A stretch of 64,000 nucleotides of DNA, from positions 248,001 to 312,000 of the forward strand of contig NW_025945881.1 of assembly GCF_000764305.2 (NCBI RefSeq), given 5' to 3'. A program made the position numbers and the translations under genes. Positions 1 through 13,625 of the stretch are shown here, piece after piece. The notes under the pieces are model-generated. The model searched no databases. It had not been told where the DNA came from and saw nothing but the letters and a program-made list of their open reading frames with translations. The stretch comes from Hyalella azteca (lineage: Eukaryota; Arthropoda; Malacostraca; Amphipoda; Hyalellidae). The first letter of the stretch is position 1. Each line of letters begins with the position of its first letter.

Positions 1-3000
1 AAATAAAAATGAATTGACGGCCAATTTTGGGATTTTGGGGAGACACGTCAACTTGCAACGTAGGAAAGAAACTTTTTAGTCTCAACCTGACGCTGTGTAC
101 ATTGGGCAAACTCGATAGGTACAACCGTGATTTTAACGGCAAACTAAATTTCTATTCACAATACGGGTAATGAGCTAGTATTATTCATATATAGGAATGT
201 TTCGCTATTACTTTATTGTAACAATTCAATTCTATGATGTGATGTTATACAATTCATATTGATTATAAATCATTTATCTTTGCTAAAAACAATGATTCGA
301 AAAAATTTACAGGAATTTATTGGTGAGAAATTATTGGAATTATTGAAAATTATTGGAATTATTGGACTGTCAACCACAATTTCGCGCTGACTTGAACTGC
401 TCTGTTATGCAAATTAAAATTGGATGCACTTTTTCATTATTTCGCTTGTGCATCAACGGGTTGAATTCATGAAATTTCATACCGATTCATTGCATTGGAT
501 GATCCATGCACATGTTAAAACATTTAAATATATTTTGGTATTCCAAGAAAGTTCACTAAAAGTTTGAGAAAACCAAATAACTTGAAACTTGAAAAACAAA
601 TAACAGCTGAAAAATTGTCGAATTATCGCCTGCCAAAAACAATAACGTCTGTTTTTTTAATGGAATGAAACTCACCAAAAAAACTAGTATGGAGAGTTTT
701 GTATATCAGAAACACTAAAAGATACATCAAGTGAAACGATCAATTTGTCGCAATATACGTATCTGCCCGATTTACAATATGATCACTTCATTCAACGCAA
801 TTCAATATAGTTAAAGTGATGAGAATCAATTGTAATCCTCTCTAAATAATTGTGCCTTATACTCATCGTTTAAAGAGTTGCCTCAGATTTTCTTTTATTC
901 ATTTTTAAACTTGAAAAAGATTGTCCCTGCGAGCGAGCGCAATCTTCAGACGAGTCTCATCATTACGGGATTGCTTCCTTCTGAGCTCACCGATGCTCGC
1001 AATCCCGGATCAATCTGTTATTTCTTTGGGTTTTTTATTTTCTTGATGAGCTTCTGTTGCACTGAATTACGATTAGCCCTGAGATAAAAGACTTATTTTA
1101 TTTTTGCGATGGAAACCTCTCACAGGAACGGTTTATATTCAGTTGAGTTCGCAGAACCGCAGCTTATTAAATGAGACTAAAAGGAATACTTTTAGGTTCA
1201 CAGACTAAGCCTAAATCTGTTTAAAATAATCGTATGGGATTATGTTTCATTAGTTTTTAAATTTGGTAGTGAAGGATCCAATTCGTTGCTACAGATCAGT
1301 TTTATTTAACGTTATTGCTGCCGAAATTTCGAGTTCACTTCAGTTCTTTCTTACATGCATATTTGTGATACAGTTCTTCCTTACTGCAATCTCTAAGAGA
1401 CTTGCAGAATATCGCGAAATGCAGTCTCATCTACAAATGGACTGACAAATGTCAGTGTCTTGTTTTGGTAAATCCTTGTCCTGGACATCCGAAAATTTAT
1501 AGAAAATCCGAATGTCTCTTCTTAGTTATCCTTGTGCCGGTAATATCCTCGTATTGGAATGATTACTCCAAGTGTCTCGTCTTTGCAGAAACGTGTCTCA
1601 GATATGCGGAAATAAATTAACAAACCCAAGAGTCTATCCTTTGAAAATTCTTCTATGGGATAGCAGAAAATTTCTAACTCCAACGATTTTAACAAGGTAA
1701 ATTTTTGTCTTGAACTTCCAAAATTGAATTGATAACTCTCAGTCTAATGGCTGCCTACCTAACTCTCTGACAATGATTTCTGGAAATTGACAACTACAAG
1801 GGTCTTGTCATAGAAAATTCTTTGCTCGGATATCTGAAAATTAAAAATACCAAAGGTCTTGTCTTGTAACGGATATCTGTGATGCTCAGGATATGCCGCG
1901 TGCTGTTTGATCGCCCGATGCTCAGTCAATATTGGCTAATTTTAATCGACAGAGATTTCAATTCAGGTCAATTGAAGGAATCCCCCGATAGGAAATTCCT
2001 GTCAACATTTATTGAGTTTGACAAATGATGTAAATTTTTGGGATGATTAGAATAGAAGTGCCAATTTCAAGACTCATTTTAATTTCAGTAAAATTTTGTG
2101 CGATTTTGATAGAATTTTGTGGATTTCGAAGAAAATTGTGTCCAAGTATTTATGAAGAAGAGAATAATTTATTGAACAAACTTGGTCGGTAATTATGAAA
2201 CCAATAAATTGTCTGCCACCAGATACCCGTTAAAAGCAAAAAATAAGGAAATGTAAATATTGGCAGATTCATGATTCTGATGCATCTAAGAACTTCTAAA
2301 TATTTTAGAACAAATAAAAATAGAACGTCTATTACAAGGTAATTTCTAATTGTGAATGCGCGTGGTAACGTGGTAGATCATTTATAAAACTAATTAAATT
2401 AATTTTACGCGAATTTAAAGTAACGAATGAAAGAATGACGTCCGTCAAAAGACATCATTTCTTCAGTATACTTTCATTATTTGTATTTTTACTGTAAATT
2501 TTAAATTGAGTTGCTCAAGCGCAAACCAAGATATCTTCATCGATAACTCTTTTCATATTCCTCTGAAGAGAATTAGAAAGAGAATACATAAGTGTTCAAA
2601 AGCAGCTTTTAAGAACTATTTTCTAACTCATAAATTGAACTAAGGCGCTATGATTTTCAGGCATGTTCCTTCACCTCTATTCGTAACCACTTTTGCTACT
2701 TATCATGAATAAATTGCAAGTTCCAAATTAATTATAATTTTAAATTTCCCTCCCATTTTATTACATTTTCCTGACCCAAGAAATTACTCTGTAAGACCTG
2801 CACACTAAAGAACATTAATGAGGAACGTTGTTCAAATTGCGAATCGCTCTTTTCCTCCAGCGCGAGCAAAGAGCAGACGTCGCGCTAATACGCCCTTTTC
2901 TGGGCAAAACTGGGGAAATACACTCAAACAATGGTAAAATGTGCATCGATTTTTAGATAAAGTGTCATTTATTTCTTATTAGTGAGAAGAGTTCAGCCCA

Positions 3001-3730
3001 CGTACATGCATAATTAGGGCAGTTGAATAACTCACTGATAGAGCCGCATAAAGTTAAGACTTTCATCAAGAAGATTCTGTGTTGAAGTTTAAATGTTAAT
3101 AGAAATTTAATCGAATATTATGGAATATTAAAAGTACTTGTGAATTCTATTGCATTTCAGTTTGAAGCGGTACTTGTTGAGCGAAGAACCTATATTGGCT
3201 CCAATCAAGTTTGCATTTTTTGCATAATTAAGAAAATATTTCGTAAGGAATTGTATTTTTTAAGATAAATTGACCAACACGTACACTCAATTGGCGAATT
3301 TTACGCATGAATAACAAAATGAATAGAATACTAGTTCTTTTTGCATTGGCAACGAAGTGCAAGTTTTCTGTCAAGGTATTAGAATTACATTAGTAATTAT
3401 AGAATTACATTAGTAATTACATTAGTAATTTCTACCCTATGATATTTTATGTACATGCCACTAAATAAACGAATGCTCGTAGAGGAGGCGATAAATTGGC
3501 GAACAATGAATGTTTTTCGTGGCCTTGCCTCTCCTGGCAGAAGTCGAGAGCAATGCGACTTATTCGTGCTAATTGAAACGCATTCGTGGCTTGTATCAAC
3601 ACAACAACAGTTTTGCGCCTTGTAACAACGTTTCAATGTATTTGACGCCTGCGGTCACTGCTACTTTGGTACAAGGATTGTTAATTACCAGAAAATCTTA
3701 CAGCGTTACGAGAATTTGGATAATCTCTGA
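1..3730. other. AT-rich intergenic DNA, nothing recognised
   Basis: Only short chance ORFs on both strands. About 100 bases at 2860-2960 resemble 13075-13190 weakly (gagcagacgt, aaaatgtgcatcg). Confidence 0.6.
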
Positions 3731-3739
3731 AAGTGAGAG

Positions 3740-3870
3740 CGGCTGCTAATGGAAGTGTTATCGGTGGCCAATGGAGGGGTTATCGGTGGCTAATGCTGGT
3801 GTTATCAGTGGCCAATGGAGGTGCCACCGTTGGCTAATGGAGGGGAGAGCCGAAGGAGATGTTATCGGTA
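3740..3870. repeat. About 30-bp imperfect repeats
   Basis: Four to five copies of gttatcggtggc with aatgga. Confidence 0.75.
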
Positions 3871-6800
3871 ACAATTTATCTAACGAATTATCCTTCATCC
3901 AGGAGATAGAATAGCAAGTCTAGATTAAATAGTTAAGCTTAAAATTTGTCAAAGCTAATAAGTGTTCGCACGACATTATTTAACAATGTATTCATTATTT
4001 GTTTATTCGTTATTCAAGCTTTTCTCTGGGTCAATTTGAGATGCTTCAGTTCTTGCTAAAGCCAACGCCAGTTGTAGATTTAATGCATGAATATTTTTTG
4101 CACTCACATGTTTACGCAGTGTCATTCCATTATAATGTGATGCCGCTCTCGTAAGTTGTTGCAAGCTACGTATTATTTGATCACGGTATGATTAATTATT
4201 TGTGTAGCAAATAGAACTTATGCAATGAGTATACAGCCAAAAACCTGTACTCATTCAGAACTTATGCAATCAGCAGCATTGAACTTAAAACCTGTTGCTC
4301 TTTTTTTGTTATTCATGAGACCGAAATGAAATTTTAAATTCAGCTCAGAAAACAATGTAAAGCTATGTGGTTCAAAGCCGGAATTTCGTTGAAATTTGTA
4401 AAACTTGTCGCCACTTGAGCATGCAAAGTGGAAACTTTATAGCCATGTCGCTACACTCTGACGAGAAGTCTATGGCTGCAATATATTACACCAATGACCT
4501 TACACCACCGTCCTCATTTTGGAGGCCGCCGAAAAACCGACGGTTAACCAGCCCTAAGGCGGCCATAATTTTTCACGCAAACTATAAGTTAGGCTACGCT
4601 GCCATTTCAAAACTTTGTAAATTTGTGCGCCTTTGCTCACTCATGAGAAGAACGCGTATTGTGTCCCCTTGATGAGACGCGATCCAGATACGTGTACTGT
4701 GCGTAAGGGGCTGCTTTAAGGCAATACGTATAGAGGATGACATGTTGATGCCAGGTATGAAAACAGTATATGTATAACAAAATGGTTTGGAAAAATATGT
4801 ATATCTAAGAAATGAAATTTATGCATATGATGAATTACAGAACTTAAAATTTAGATGTTACTTAAGTGCTCCACTGAGGTAGATTTTTGCATAATTAGAG
4901 GTGTGTTATTATCTCATTTTTTATTTGTATCCAATTTTTTAATGTTGAGTGACTTGCAATTCGAATTTTTTGAAGCTTCTGAGGCTATGTTCTGATTTTT
5001 AGTAAAAAGAGAGCTCTAAATAGATTAGCTAAATAGAATGTTTTTTTTTTTTTGCAAATGCGTTCATAGAAATTTGATTTGACTTCAATTTCTTGCTGTA
5101 TATAGCAGAATAAATTTCGAAAATTGTGCATCAACGAAATATTTTGTTCTACTAATTATTCAGTGTTATTTATTTAATTACAATTCAATGGGTATGCTGT
5201 TAGTTTTCCAATGGAATAAATTCAGAATCCCCATAACGTTTAACGAATTGCGTGAAAAGTCACAAAGATTACGCAACGCAGAAAAAAATTCGCAAAAGGC
5301 TTCAAAGTTGATCTGCTAAAAGCTACATCAAAATTTCCAAGTTTTTAGAAAAAGAAACTGGACGAGAGGCTTGTTAAATATACAGTATTCTTTAACAATG
5401 AAACTGAAAACGATCACAGTACTGCATATATTCTGAGCATGAAGCTGTAATCAGTCGCAATTAAAATTTCAGAACCTTAAGTTCCGTAGTTAATTTTTTG
5501 TGATCGTAGATTCAACATGATTTTGTTATCGTGGCTTCAACACGATTTTGTTATTGTGGATTAATGGTGATTTTGCTATCGTGACTTCAACAACATTTTT
5601 CTGTCATGGATTAAATGTGATTTTTTGACCGTAGCTTCAACAGTCTTAATGAACACACGTACACTATCGTTCGATAATAGAATTGTATTCAGCATACGAG
5701 AGTTGCAATCAAAATCTCGGCGCTAAATTAGTGCATCGAAGACAACCGCATTCCAAAATTTAACCGAGATTTTATGCGAAGTGAAGTGACTCGATCCGTT
5801 AATAAAATACATAAAAATAACTTTTTTAAAAAACTACGTTTTTTTCTTGTGGACTAGAAAGTAGAATATAAATTATGGCCCGCCCCAAAAAACGTGTGTC
5901 GGGCAGATTTATGATTGAAGCGAAAAGCACACAACACACGAATTTTGGAAATTTGAACTATATATAAACTATATATAGTATATACGCCTGGAAACGTGCA
6001 ACAAATTATTGATAACTGTATTGTTATCGGGAGCTGAGCTTCCCTAAAAGTTTCAAAACGCTAGCTAGTGGGAAAGTTGGTGAAATATCGATTGCAAGAT
6101 TTGATCATCACAGACAGACAGACACGAAAGCGAGCTAAGAAAAACGTAGTAAAATGGTCGATTTAATTAAGAGCTACTTTACATAACAAACAATTTATAT
6201 TTGGTTTATTTATTTATCAACAAGAACGTACGTAATAGGCCTGCAGTAAATGAGTCAGGCTCTGGGTTAAGTCGGTAGATCGTCTTGACCCATTTTGACC
6301 CCAGAAAATTTCGTATCAGTGCTACGCCGGCCCACTCCTTTTGCTGTGGTTAAGAAAGTGTTTTTACATTAATGCAATTCTTTACATTAATGCAATTCAA
6401 AATGTTCACCAAAAGTTCTAATCCAATTTCAACTCCGTAAAATATTTTTCTCGTTTTGTCAGGGCCGGTAATTCTTGAGTGCAGTGGTAAAAAATACAGA
6501 CTAATTTTATTAAGAGACCGCAATTTTTTTAGCGACAAATCAAGACTTTTGAGAAAAAATGTCATTTAACTGGCCGAGGAAAACTCCTGTAGAAATATAC
6601 GAGTATTTTTGGGATAGGAAGAAATCTATGAATGCACATGTATAACGGAAATGGCATTTATTACAAGTTTCTGTCTGTTAAAAATACATTACTATTAGAG
6701 TGGAAAATAAGTGAATTCCAAAAATCAAAGATGAAAATCATATACTTTTATTTGATAGAAAAATCCTTACTAGATTAGAAATTAAATTCAATAAAATGTA

Positions 6801-8600
6801 ATAGTAAGATTGATGAATAAAAATTAAAATATCGGTCTACATAATGGGAAAAATATTAGTCTGCAACTAAGACTGTATAAATATGACTGTCATTTGGCTA
6901 ATCTTTATTATATTGCTTTAGATCACAGGAAAAAATGCATATTCGATTTTCTTGGATTATAATTTGCAGAATTATGATTGGTTGGAAAATTACAAATAAA
7001 GTCCATTGGCAAATGCAATTTTTAAATTGGCAGCTCAAACTGTAGAAAATTATATATTTTCTTATGAATAATTTCTTATTTCAAACGCGCGGGAGAAACT
7101 GGAAGTCACTTCGCTGTGAGCGGCCATCGAAAAACATGGAGTAACAGTTAAATATATGTAAATAGGTTTGCTCCAGAGCTTTAAATACTATTATTTTAAG
7201 AGCTATCAATACCATTAAAAACAAATAGTTTTGCTCCAGAGCTTTATATTTATTATTTTGAGTTGAGTAAACTCACCAATTCTAGAGAATTTTTTTTTTT
7301 CAAATATTTGTTGGTAAACACATTGTCCGAATTAACTGAAATTGATTTTGAAAACGACGCTTCGTCTTTGTAACGTCAATAGCAGTTCTGAGTTTAGAAG
7401 GCTTTAGAAAAGTTGAGATAAAAATTTTTGTATTTTATGTTATTAACCTTGGGGGAAGAAGAATTGATATGAATTATAAACACGTTAGTGATGAAGTGTC
7501 TTAAATCGTCTATATTAATAGGGTGCAAACAATTGATATATCCGAAGTATAGCGGATACATATATAATGCTTAATTATTAATGTTTCATGTACATATAAG
7601 GACGATATGTTATGTGAAACGTAGGATGCCCCAAGGTCTGAGATTAATTCGCCAAAAATAAACATAAACAAAAAACAGAAGAAGTTTGATAGTCAGAAAC
7701 GTGTGACATTTATATAAGACACAGCTATCATATTTTTTCCTAGTGATATAATTTTTCACTAGTGAAATAATTCCTAGTAAAATAATTTTCGAAAGGAATT
7801 AACTAATTCTTCACTAATATTCATAAATTTTCCTAAGGAAATAATTATCCTCAATAATTTCCACGTGCGCACGCTAATGAAAATGTCATAAAAAATTAGC
7901 GTTTTTTTGTTCGGACCGAATCTTACGAGGTTGAGCGCCATTAGTTATTTAACCATATAAAAATGAACTAACAATTTTTCATAGGTAGATCGAATTTATG
8001 TTAATTGCTTTTTATAATATTTTTAGTGAATACAAAATGAAATGCTCCAGTTGTTGATTAACTTTTTTAATAAACGAAACGCGATCAAAAGCACTAAATT
8101 TTTTTTTTAAATCGCTTTGTTTAGCTTATTAAAATCTATGCCCAAACAAAGGAGCACACTAGTGATTATTGGGGAAAATCCAGCGAACAACGACTCGAAA
8201 ATGTCACTTAACATTTTTTATTATAATTTTAACTGCCTGGCACCACGATAAAAATGAGCCCAAGTTTGGCAAGGCTTGCCAACGCTCATTAAAAAATACA
8301 TCGACTAATTATCGTTGGCCGTTCACTTAAAACGCGTCTGCCTCCCATAGTCGGCCTGTGTTTCCAAGCAAAATTCTGGGACGTGAAATATAAATTTCTT
8401 TCTCTGTATAATTAATGAGAAGACAGCGGAGACTATCTAGGGACTCATTAAAGCCACATTACTGTCCCAGCTCCGCACGATGTTTGCCGCCGTTGCGCTG
8501 AAACACGATCTCATTTCGTCGTAAAAATCAACACTCAAAATTTCTCGAGGGTTACTTACGACCATTACGTTATTCCGAGCTGTGAAATACGACGAGCTTT
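3871..8600. other. AT-rich intergenic DNA, nothing recognised
   Basis: Contains imperfect repeats of cttcaacacgattttgttat at about 5505-5650, a GACA microsatellite near 6110 and no convincing gene. Confidence 0.55.
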
Positions 8601-8602
8601 GT

Positions 8603-9015
8603 TACGCCAACGTTAGCGCGGGGTTTGTTACACCAGCGTCACCACGGGGTTTGTTACACCAGCTTAACCGCGGGGTTTGTAACACCAGCTTAACCGCGGG
8701 GTTTGTTACACCAGCGTAACCGCAGGGTTTGTTACACCAGCGTAACCGCGAGGTTTGTTACACCAGCGTAACCGCGGGGTTTGTTACACCAGCGTAACCG
8801 CGGGGTTTGTTGCACCAGCGTAACCATAGGGTTTGTTACATCAGCATTACCATGGGGTTTGTTACACCAGCGTAACCGCGGGGTTTGTTACACCAGCGTC
8901 ACCATAGAGTTTATTACACCAACGTTACCACGGGATTTGAGCGTGACCGCGGGGTTAGTTATACCAGCGTTAACATGTAGTTTGCTACACCAGCGTTACC
9001 ATGTTGTTTGTTACT
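8603..9015. repeat. 26-bp minisatellite
   Basis: About 15 copies of gggtttgttacaccagcgta, decaying toward the right. It explains the small ORF at 8781-9017. Confidence 0.92.
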
Positions 9016-9351
9016 AGACGGGGAACTTGGGAAGCGCAGTTATTGAGATGCAAAGAAAAGTTATTTAAACTTAAAACCAAGGCGGTGCTAAAAGGAAAAA
9101 CAATGAATTGAAGGAACTGTCAAGAAAGATTCTCACGTTATTGCTAAAATAAAGATTAGTTCCCTAATATATATAACGAGTGCACAGTAGCTGTCCATGA
9201 CATGCCAGTTCAAGGATGAGGCCATAACGGCACCTGGAAATCGGGTTCACTTGGAATGGATGAGATCCATCCCATCACATCCATATTATTATTATTTATT
9301 CACGCATAAGCACACAAAAAATACATAACAAGAGAACATTGACAATTTGAA

Positions 9352-9533
9352 AAAGAAAAAAATATAACTCAGTACTCACTGCAGTCAGTGACAGAGAGCG
9401 CATTTTCTCGTCGACGAAAACGTGAAGTCACGGACGGACAGACAGACAGACGGACATACGGACGGACGGACGGACGGACATGATGAGCACAATAGCGCCT
9501 TTTTTCCATAAATTAGAAAATGCGCTAAAAATA
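9352..9533 (+). repeat. Dispersed repeat with (GACG/GACA)n core, copy 1
   Basis: tataactcagtactcactgc, then cattttctcgtcgacgaaaa, a GACG/GACA microsatellite, then gagcacaatagcgcc and aaaatgcgctaaaa. The same order occurs inverted at 36308-36480. No ORF. Nature unknown; possibly a non-autonomous transposon. Confidence 0.82.
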
Positions 9534-9539
9534 CAAAAT

Positions 9540-10110
9540 GCTTATTTGTGAATACCTGTATGAGCTAACAAGCTTCACAGGCGACATAGGCGATATTACT
9601 CTCAATAGAACAATAACATATACTCATCCATATAACATATCATCATACTCATCCCCATTATCATGCGGCACACACTAATGGGACGAGTACGAGTGCTCAT
9701 CTTGCCCATCATAAGATTGGCGCGAGAGACACATCGCCGCGCATTCAGAGAAATGAGTGAGTTTGTGTCCAAATCTTGATGCACTTTGTTCCAGTATGGG
9801 TCGTCCTGACCCTGTTTGCCAGGCAAAAGAGCGTATCAGCGCTGTTCGTGAAGAAAGAATTGTCTCAGTATTTGGACAATATAACACATTCATATTACTG
9901 GGTGCTCAAGTCCATTCTCGTATATATTGTTTCCTCGAGGCGTTGTCAGCAAATGGCGGAAACTGTGTAGCGGCAGTAGAATTCAACAAGATTAAGTGGG
10001 AATAATTAAACAACCAACGTGCACTAAACAGGAAAATGAAGTGATAAACATTAGAAAAGGAGAAACACTTGAGAAAGTATGTAGACATTTAAAATTTAAA
10101 TAAAGTGAAA
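9540..10110. other. Overlapping short ORFs, no gene
   Basis: Several frames on both strands are open for 60-80 codons, without splice sites or family similarity that I can see. Confidence 0.5.
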
Positions 10111-10119
10111 GTCAGCGCT

Positions 10120-10415
10120 GCTATATCTATTTTATTAAACAAGATACTGCATTTAATTACTTCCTGTTAAACACGATGATGAATTTAAATACTTCCTCTT
10201 AAACACTATACTGCATCTAATTACTTTCTGAAACACGATTCTGCAATTAATTACTTTCTGTAAATTAGACACGATAGTGTATTTAAATACTTCCTGTTAA
10301 GCACATGCAATAATGCATTTAATTACTTCCTGTTAAACACGATAATGAATTTAATTACTTCCTGTTAAACTTGATACTGCATTTAATTACTTCCTCTGAA
10401 ACACGATACACGCTA
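10120..10415. repeat. About 40-bp imperfect repeats and flank
   Basis: Seven or eight copies of tttaattacttcctgttaaa with cacgata. Confidence 0.85.
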
Positions 10416-10482
10416 TTTATTCTTATGTGTGACGTGCCCTCGAAGTTCGTTTGAACCAGACGCCACGTACGATAACAGCTTT

Positions 10483-10510
10483 GTATAATAATAATAATAA
10501 TAATAATAAT

Positions 10511-10541
<31 letters not shown>

Positions 10542-10595
10542 ATAATAATAATAATGATAATAATATTAATAATAATAATAATAATAATAATAACA
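10483..10595. repeat. (AAT)n microsatellite
   Basis: Long taa/aat run with few interruptions. Confidence 0.95.
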
Positions 10596-10838
10596 CAGCA
10601 TTTTATTACTTATTTTTCTCGTATTTTTAGCCTCTCTTTATAGTGTTCATCGTGACGCAGGCTCTGCATTATCCTATACATAAATATACTTGTACGATAT
10701 TGCTAACATATATAAATTATTAAACTTTTACTAACATTATTCAGCAAATGAACTCCCTAATTGATCGGTAAAAATTGATTCGATTTCTTGGACAATCATT
10801 GCCAGCTCGTGTACTTTATGAGTTGTTATTCTTCAAGT

Positions 10839-11090
10839 GGACATTATATCAATCCGCATTAAGTTCATATAATATAATGTCAAGTGGACATTATATCAAC
10901 CCGCATTAAGTTCATATAATATAATGTCAAGCTGACATTATATCAACCCGCATTAAGTTCATATAATATAATGTCAAGTGGACATTATATCAACCCGCAT
11001 TAAGTTCATATAATATAACGTCAAGTTGACATTATATCAATCCGCATTAAGTTCATATAATATAATGTCAAGTTGACATTATATCAATTG
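10839..11090. repeat. 47-bp satellite with inverted unit ends
   Basis: Five copies with gacattatatc at about 10840, 10887, 10934, 10981 and 11028; each unit begins gacattatat and ends atataatgtc, so it can fold as a hairpin. Confidence 0.88.
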
Positions 11091-13290
11091 AAATTGAAAT
11101 TATTTTGTTATGATAATATAACTGTGCTTACTGTTATGAATTATGCTTTATCAAAAATATCCGCACAAATAAAATTATCGCTCAATGAAATTTTTGTAAC
11201 TTATTTTTTTGGATTCCATCCACGATAAAACAATTTGTCTCAATTTTGACCCAAACAGTCCTCCCTCTCTAAGTTATTGCTACAATTCTGTTCTCTGGAG
11301 AAATTTATGTTAAGGAAACTCAGTTATAAACCTTTTGTAAGAGTCTAATTTTATAAGAAAATTGTGAAGGCCTTGCATCAAAAAATAGGGTCAAGGCAAA
11401 AAATTTGTAGACCACTCAACTGGAGTGTTTTCGGCAGCCATGACTTTGGACCCAGTCCAGAGTTTTGCTTCAGCTTAATTTATATCTAAGAGAATCACAT
11501 AAGAAAATTGAAAAATATAATTCATCGAATTTCGTTCATTAAACCTATATTTTAGCAATATACTGTTGTCTCACTCAAATAAGTTAATAAATGTCCTCGC
11601 CAAATCTGGGTGACATGACGAGCGTAACTTTACGATCAACTTCTTTTAAAGTGAATCATTAAGCTATTTAGAACAATGTTAACAAGTTCATGAATGAAAA
11701 TATTCTAGCGATTAAAAACCATTACCGCTTCATGAACAAGTTTTTGGGAACTGATATAATAAAGCGATCAACTAACCAAGTTATTGTTACAAATTCTTGC
11801 GAAAGAAATTAATCAATTAATGACCGTCTAATGAGTATTGAATGAATACTCGTAATTTGTCACTTATTTTCAATATTATTCGGAATGTGTGCGAAGGAGC
11901 CTTTGGAAGGCCTTTCTACATATATTCAAATGCAATCACTTGCTTGTTTGACCAAAGAGTTTGTTTCCACTAAAAAGTTTACCCATTTAATCTAAATATT
12001 TCGATCAAACCCTCAACTATAAGAGTCGAAAAAATTCCGCTTAGTTTTTCACTCATTCAAATGACATCGTATTTAATAAATACTTGAGATTATTCTTTCA
12101 TTCGTCCAAAGCACTTATCATCATTAGTGTATGACATCATTTTTATGTTGTTGGAAAAATTTCAATTCCAAAAGAGAAAGCTGGGTAAACTTCGTTTGCT
12201 GTCACTTCGACTAGCTGCAAAACGAGAATTAATTTTTCCAATTGAACGTTCTCATTGGCATTCACATTTTGGTGCAGTTAGGTAGTTTTAAACTCTTCGT
12301 ACAAGCAATGGCGTAGAATGATTCCATTTCTGATACAAACTCAATTTAGCGTGGTCAATTAACGAGGATGTTGCTCAGTTTGCCTATTTAAATCTAACAT
12401 TTACAATGACGACAAAAGTATAGTTCAAGCGAATAGATTATGCAACCCCCAGAATATACTCATTGCAGTCGTTTTATTATCCATCGTCCAAAGGGAATAA
12501 ATTAGACTCATGACTCATTATTCATTACACTAGCTGTGCAGGGCAGGTGAAACTAATTACTAATTCAGCAGAGTTTATCATTTAGTAGGATTAATAATGC
12601 ATAATGTTATCCATTATCCATAAGGCAGAAATATTCTATAATGTATGTCAACCATATGTACGTTACCCAAGGATTGAGAAAGTTTCAACATCATGCAATT
12701 GTGAATTTACGCTTATCCCGCATTTAAATATTCATAACTAATAATCCTACAAATTTAATAAAATTATTTGGCGTGCAAATGTTCATATGAAATAAACGCA
12801 AAATTTTTGCCTAGTATGGGAGGTTTCAATATGTTTTGTTGGTTATTACGCTTCAGAGTAGAATAGTATAACTCCAGTACAGTCATAACAGTCAATTATC
12901 TTACTTTCTGTTGGCTGGTATGACTCCAGTACAGTCAAGGATACAGTTTGCCTCACCTGATCTGTGTTCCCTGCCCACTTTTTCGTTATTCATTTTAAAG
13001 TTTCTAATTTAGTCGATCTTTCTATAAAGCAGTTAAAGAGAAAAATTAATTTTTTATTATCCAGATAGTGACAATCTTTCTTTCCCGTAGCACGAGCTGA
13101 GAGCAGACGTAGCACTGATGTGCCTTCTTGCCAGGATCCGGACATGGTGGCCACACAAAAGGAAAATGTGCATCGCTGTACAGACAACGTGGCGCTCGTA
13201 ACTTTGAGTGCATCTTTATATCAACTTCTATTTTTCCTATAATTACTTTTTTTGTTTTTACCGTTAATTAAGCCTAGTGATCAATGTTTA
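11091..13290. other. AT-rich intergenic DNA, nothing recognised
   Basis: No gene or ordered repeat seen. Confidence 0.55.
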
Positions 13291-13294
13291 AGCA

Positions 13295-13625
13295 TCTATA
13301 AAATGTATGTGCACCGATATATTACCAAACTTACATATATCTTGAAATATCTATGCTCTCTCCTACAAGTATATAATGCACATGCACAAAAACACTAATA
13401 AAGTTTTAGATTAAAATATTCATTTTCTTTGAGTGCATAATGCATGTGCATAAAAATAATACAAAACAACATCTAACGTAAAATATCTATTCTCACTCTC
13501 ATAAATATAAAACGCATTTGCATAAAAATATTTCAGAACATCTAACGTGAAATATCTATTCTAACTCTTGTAAATATAAAACTCATTTGCACAAAAAAAA
13601 TTCCTACATATCTAGCTTAAAATAT
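13295..13625. repeat. About 65-bp imperfect repeats
   Basis: Four to five copies combining gcataaaaat, catctaacgt and aaaatatctattct. Confidence 0.75.

Noticed and set aside
9602..10088. A small gene in one of several overlapping ORFs
   Set aside because: Five frames on both strands are open over the same bases, none with recognisable motifs or splice sites.
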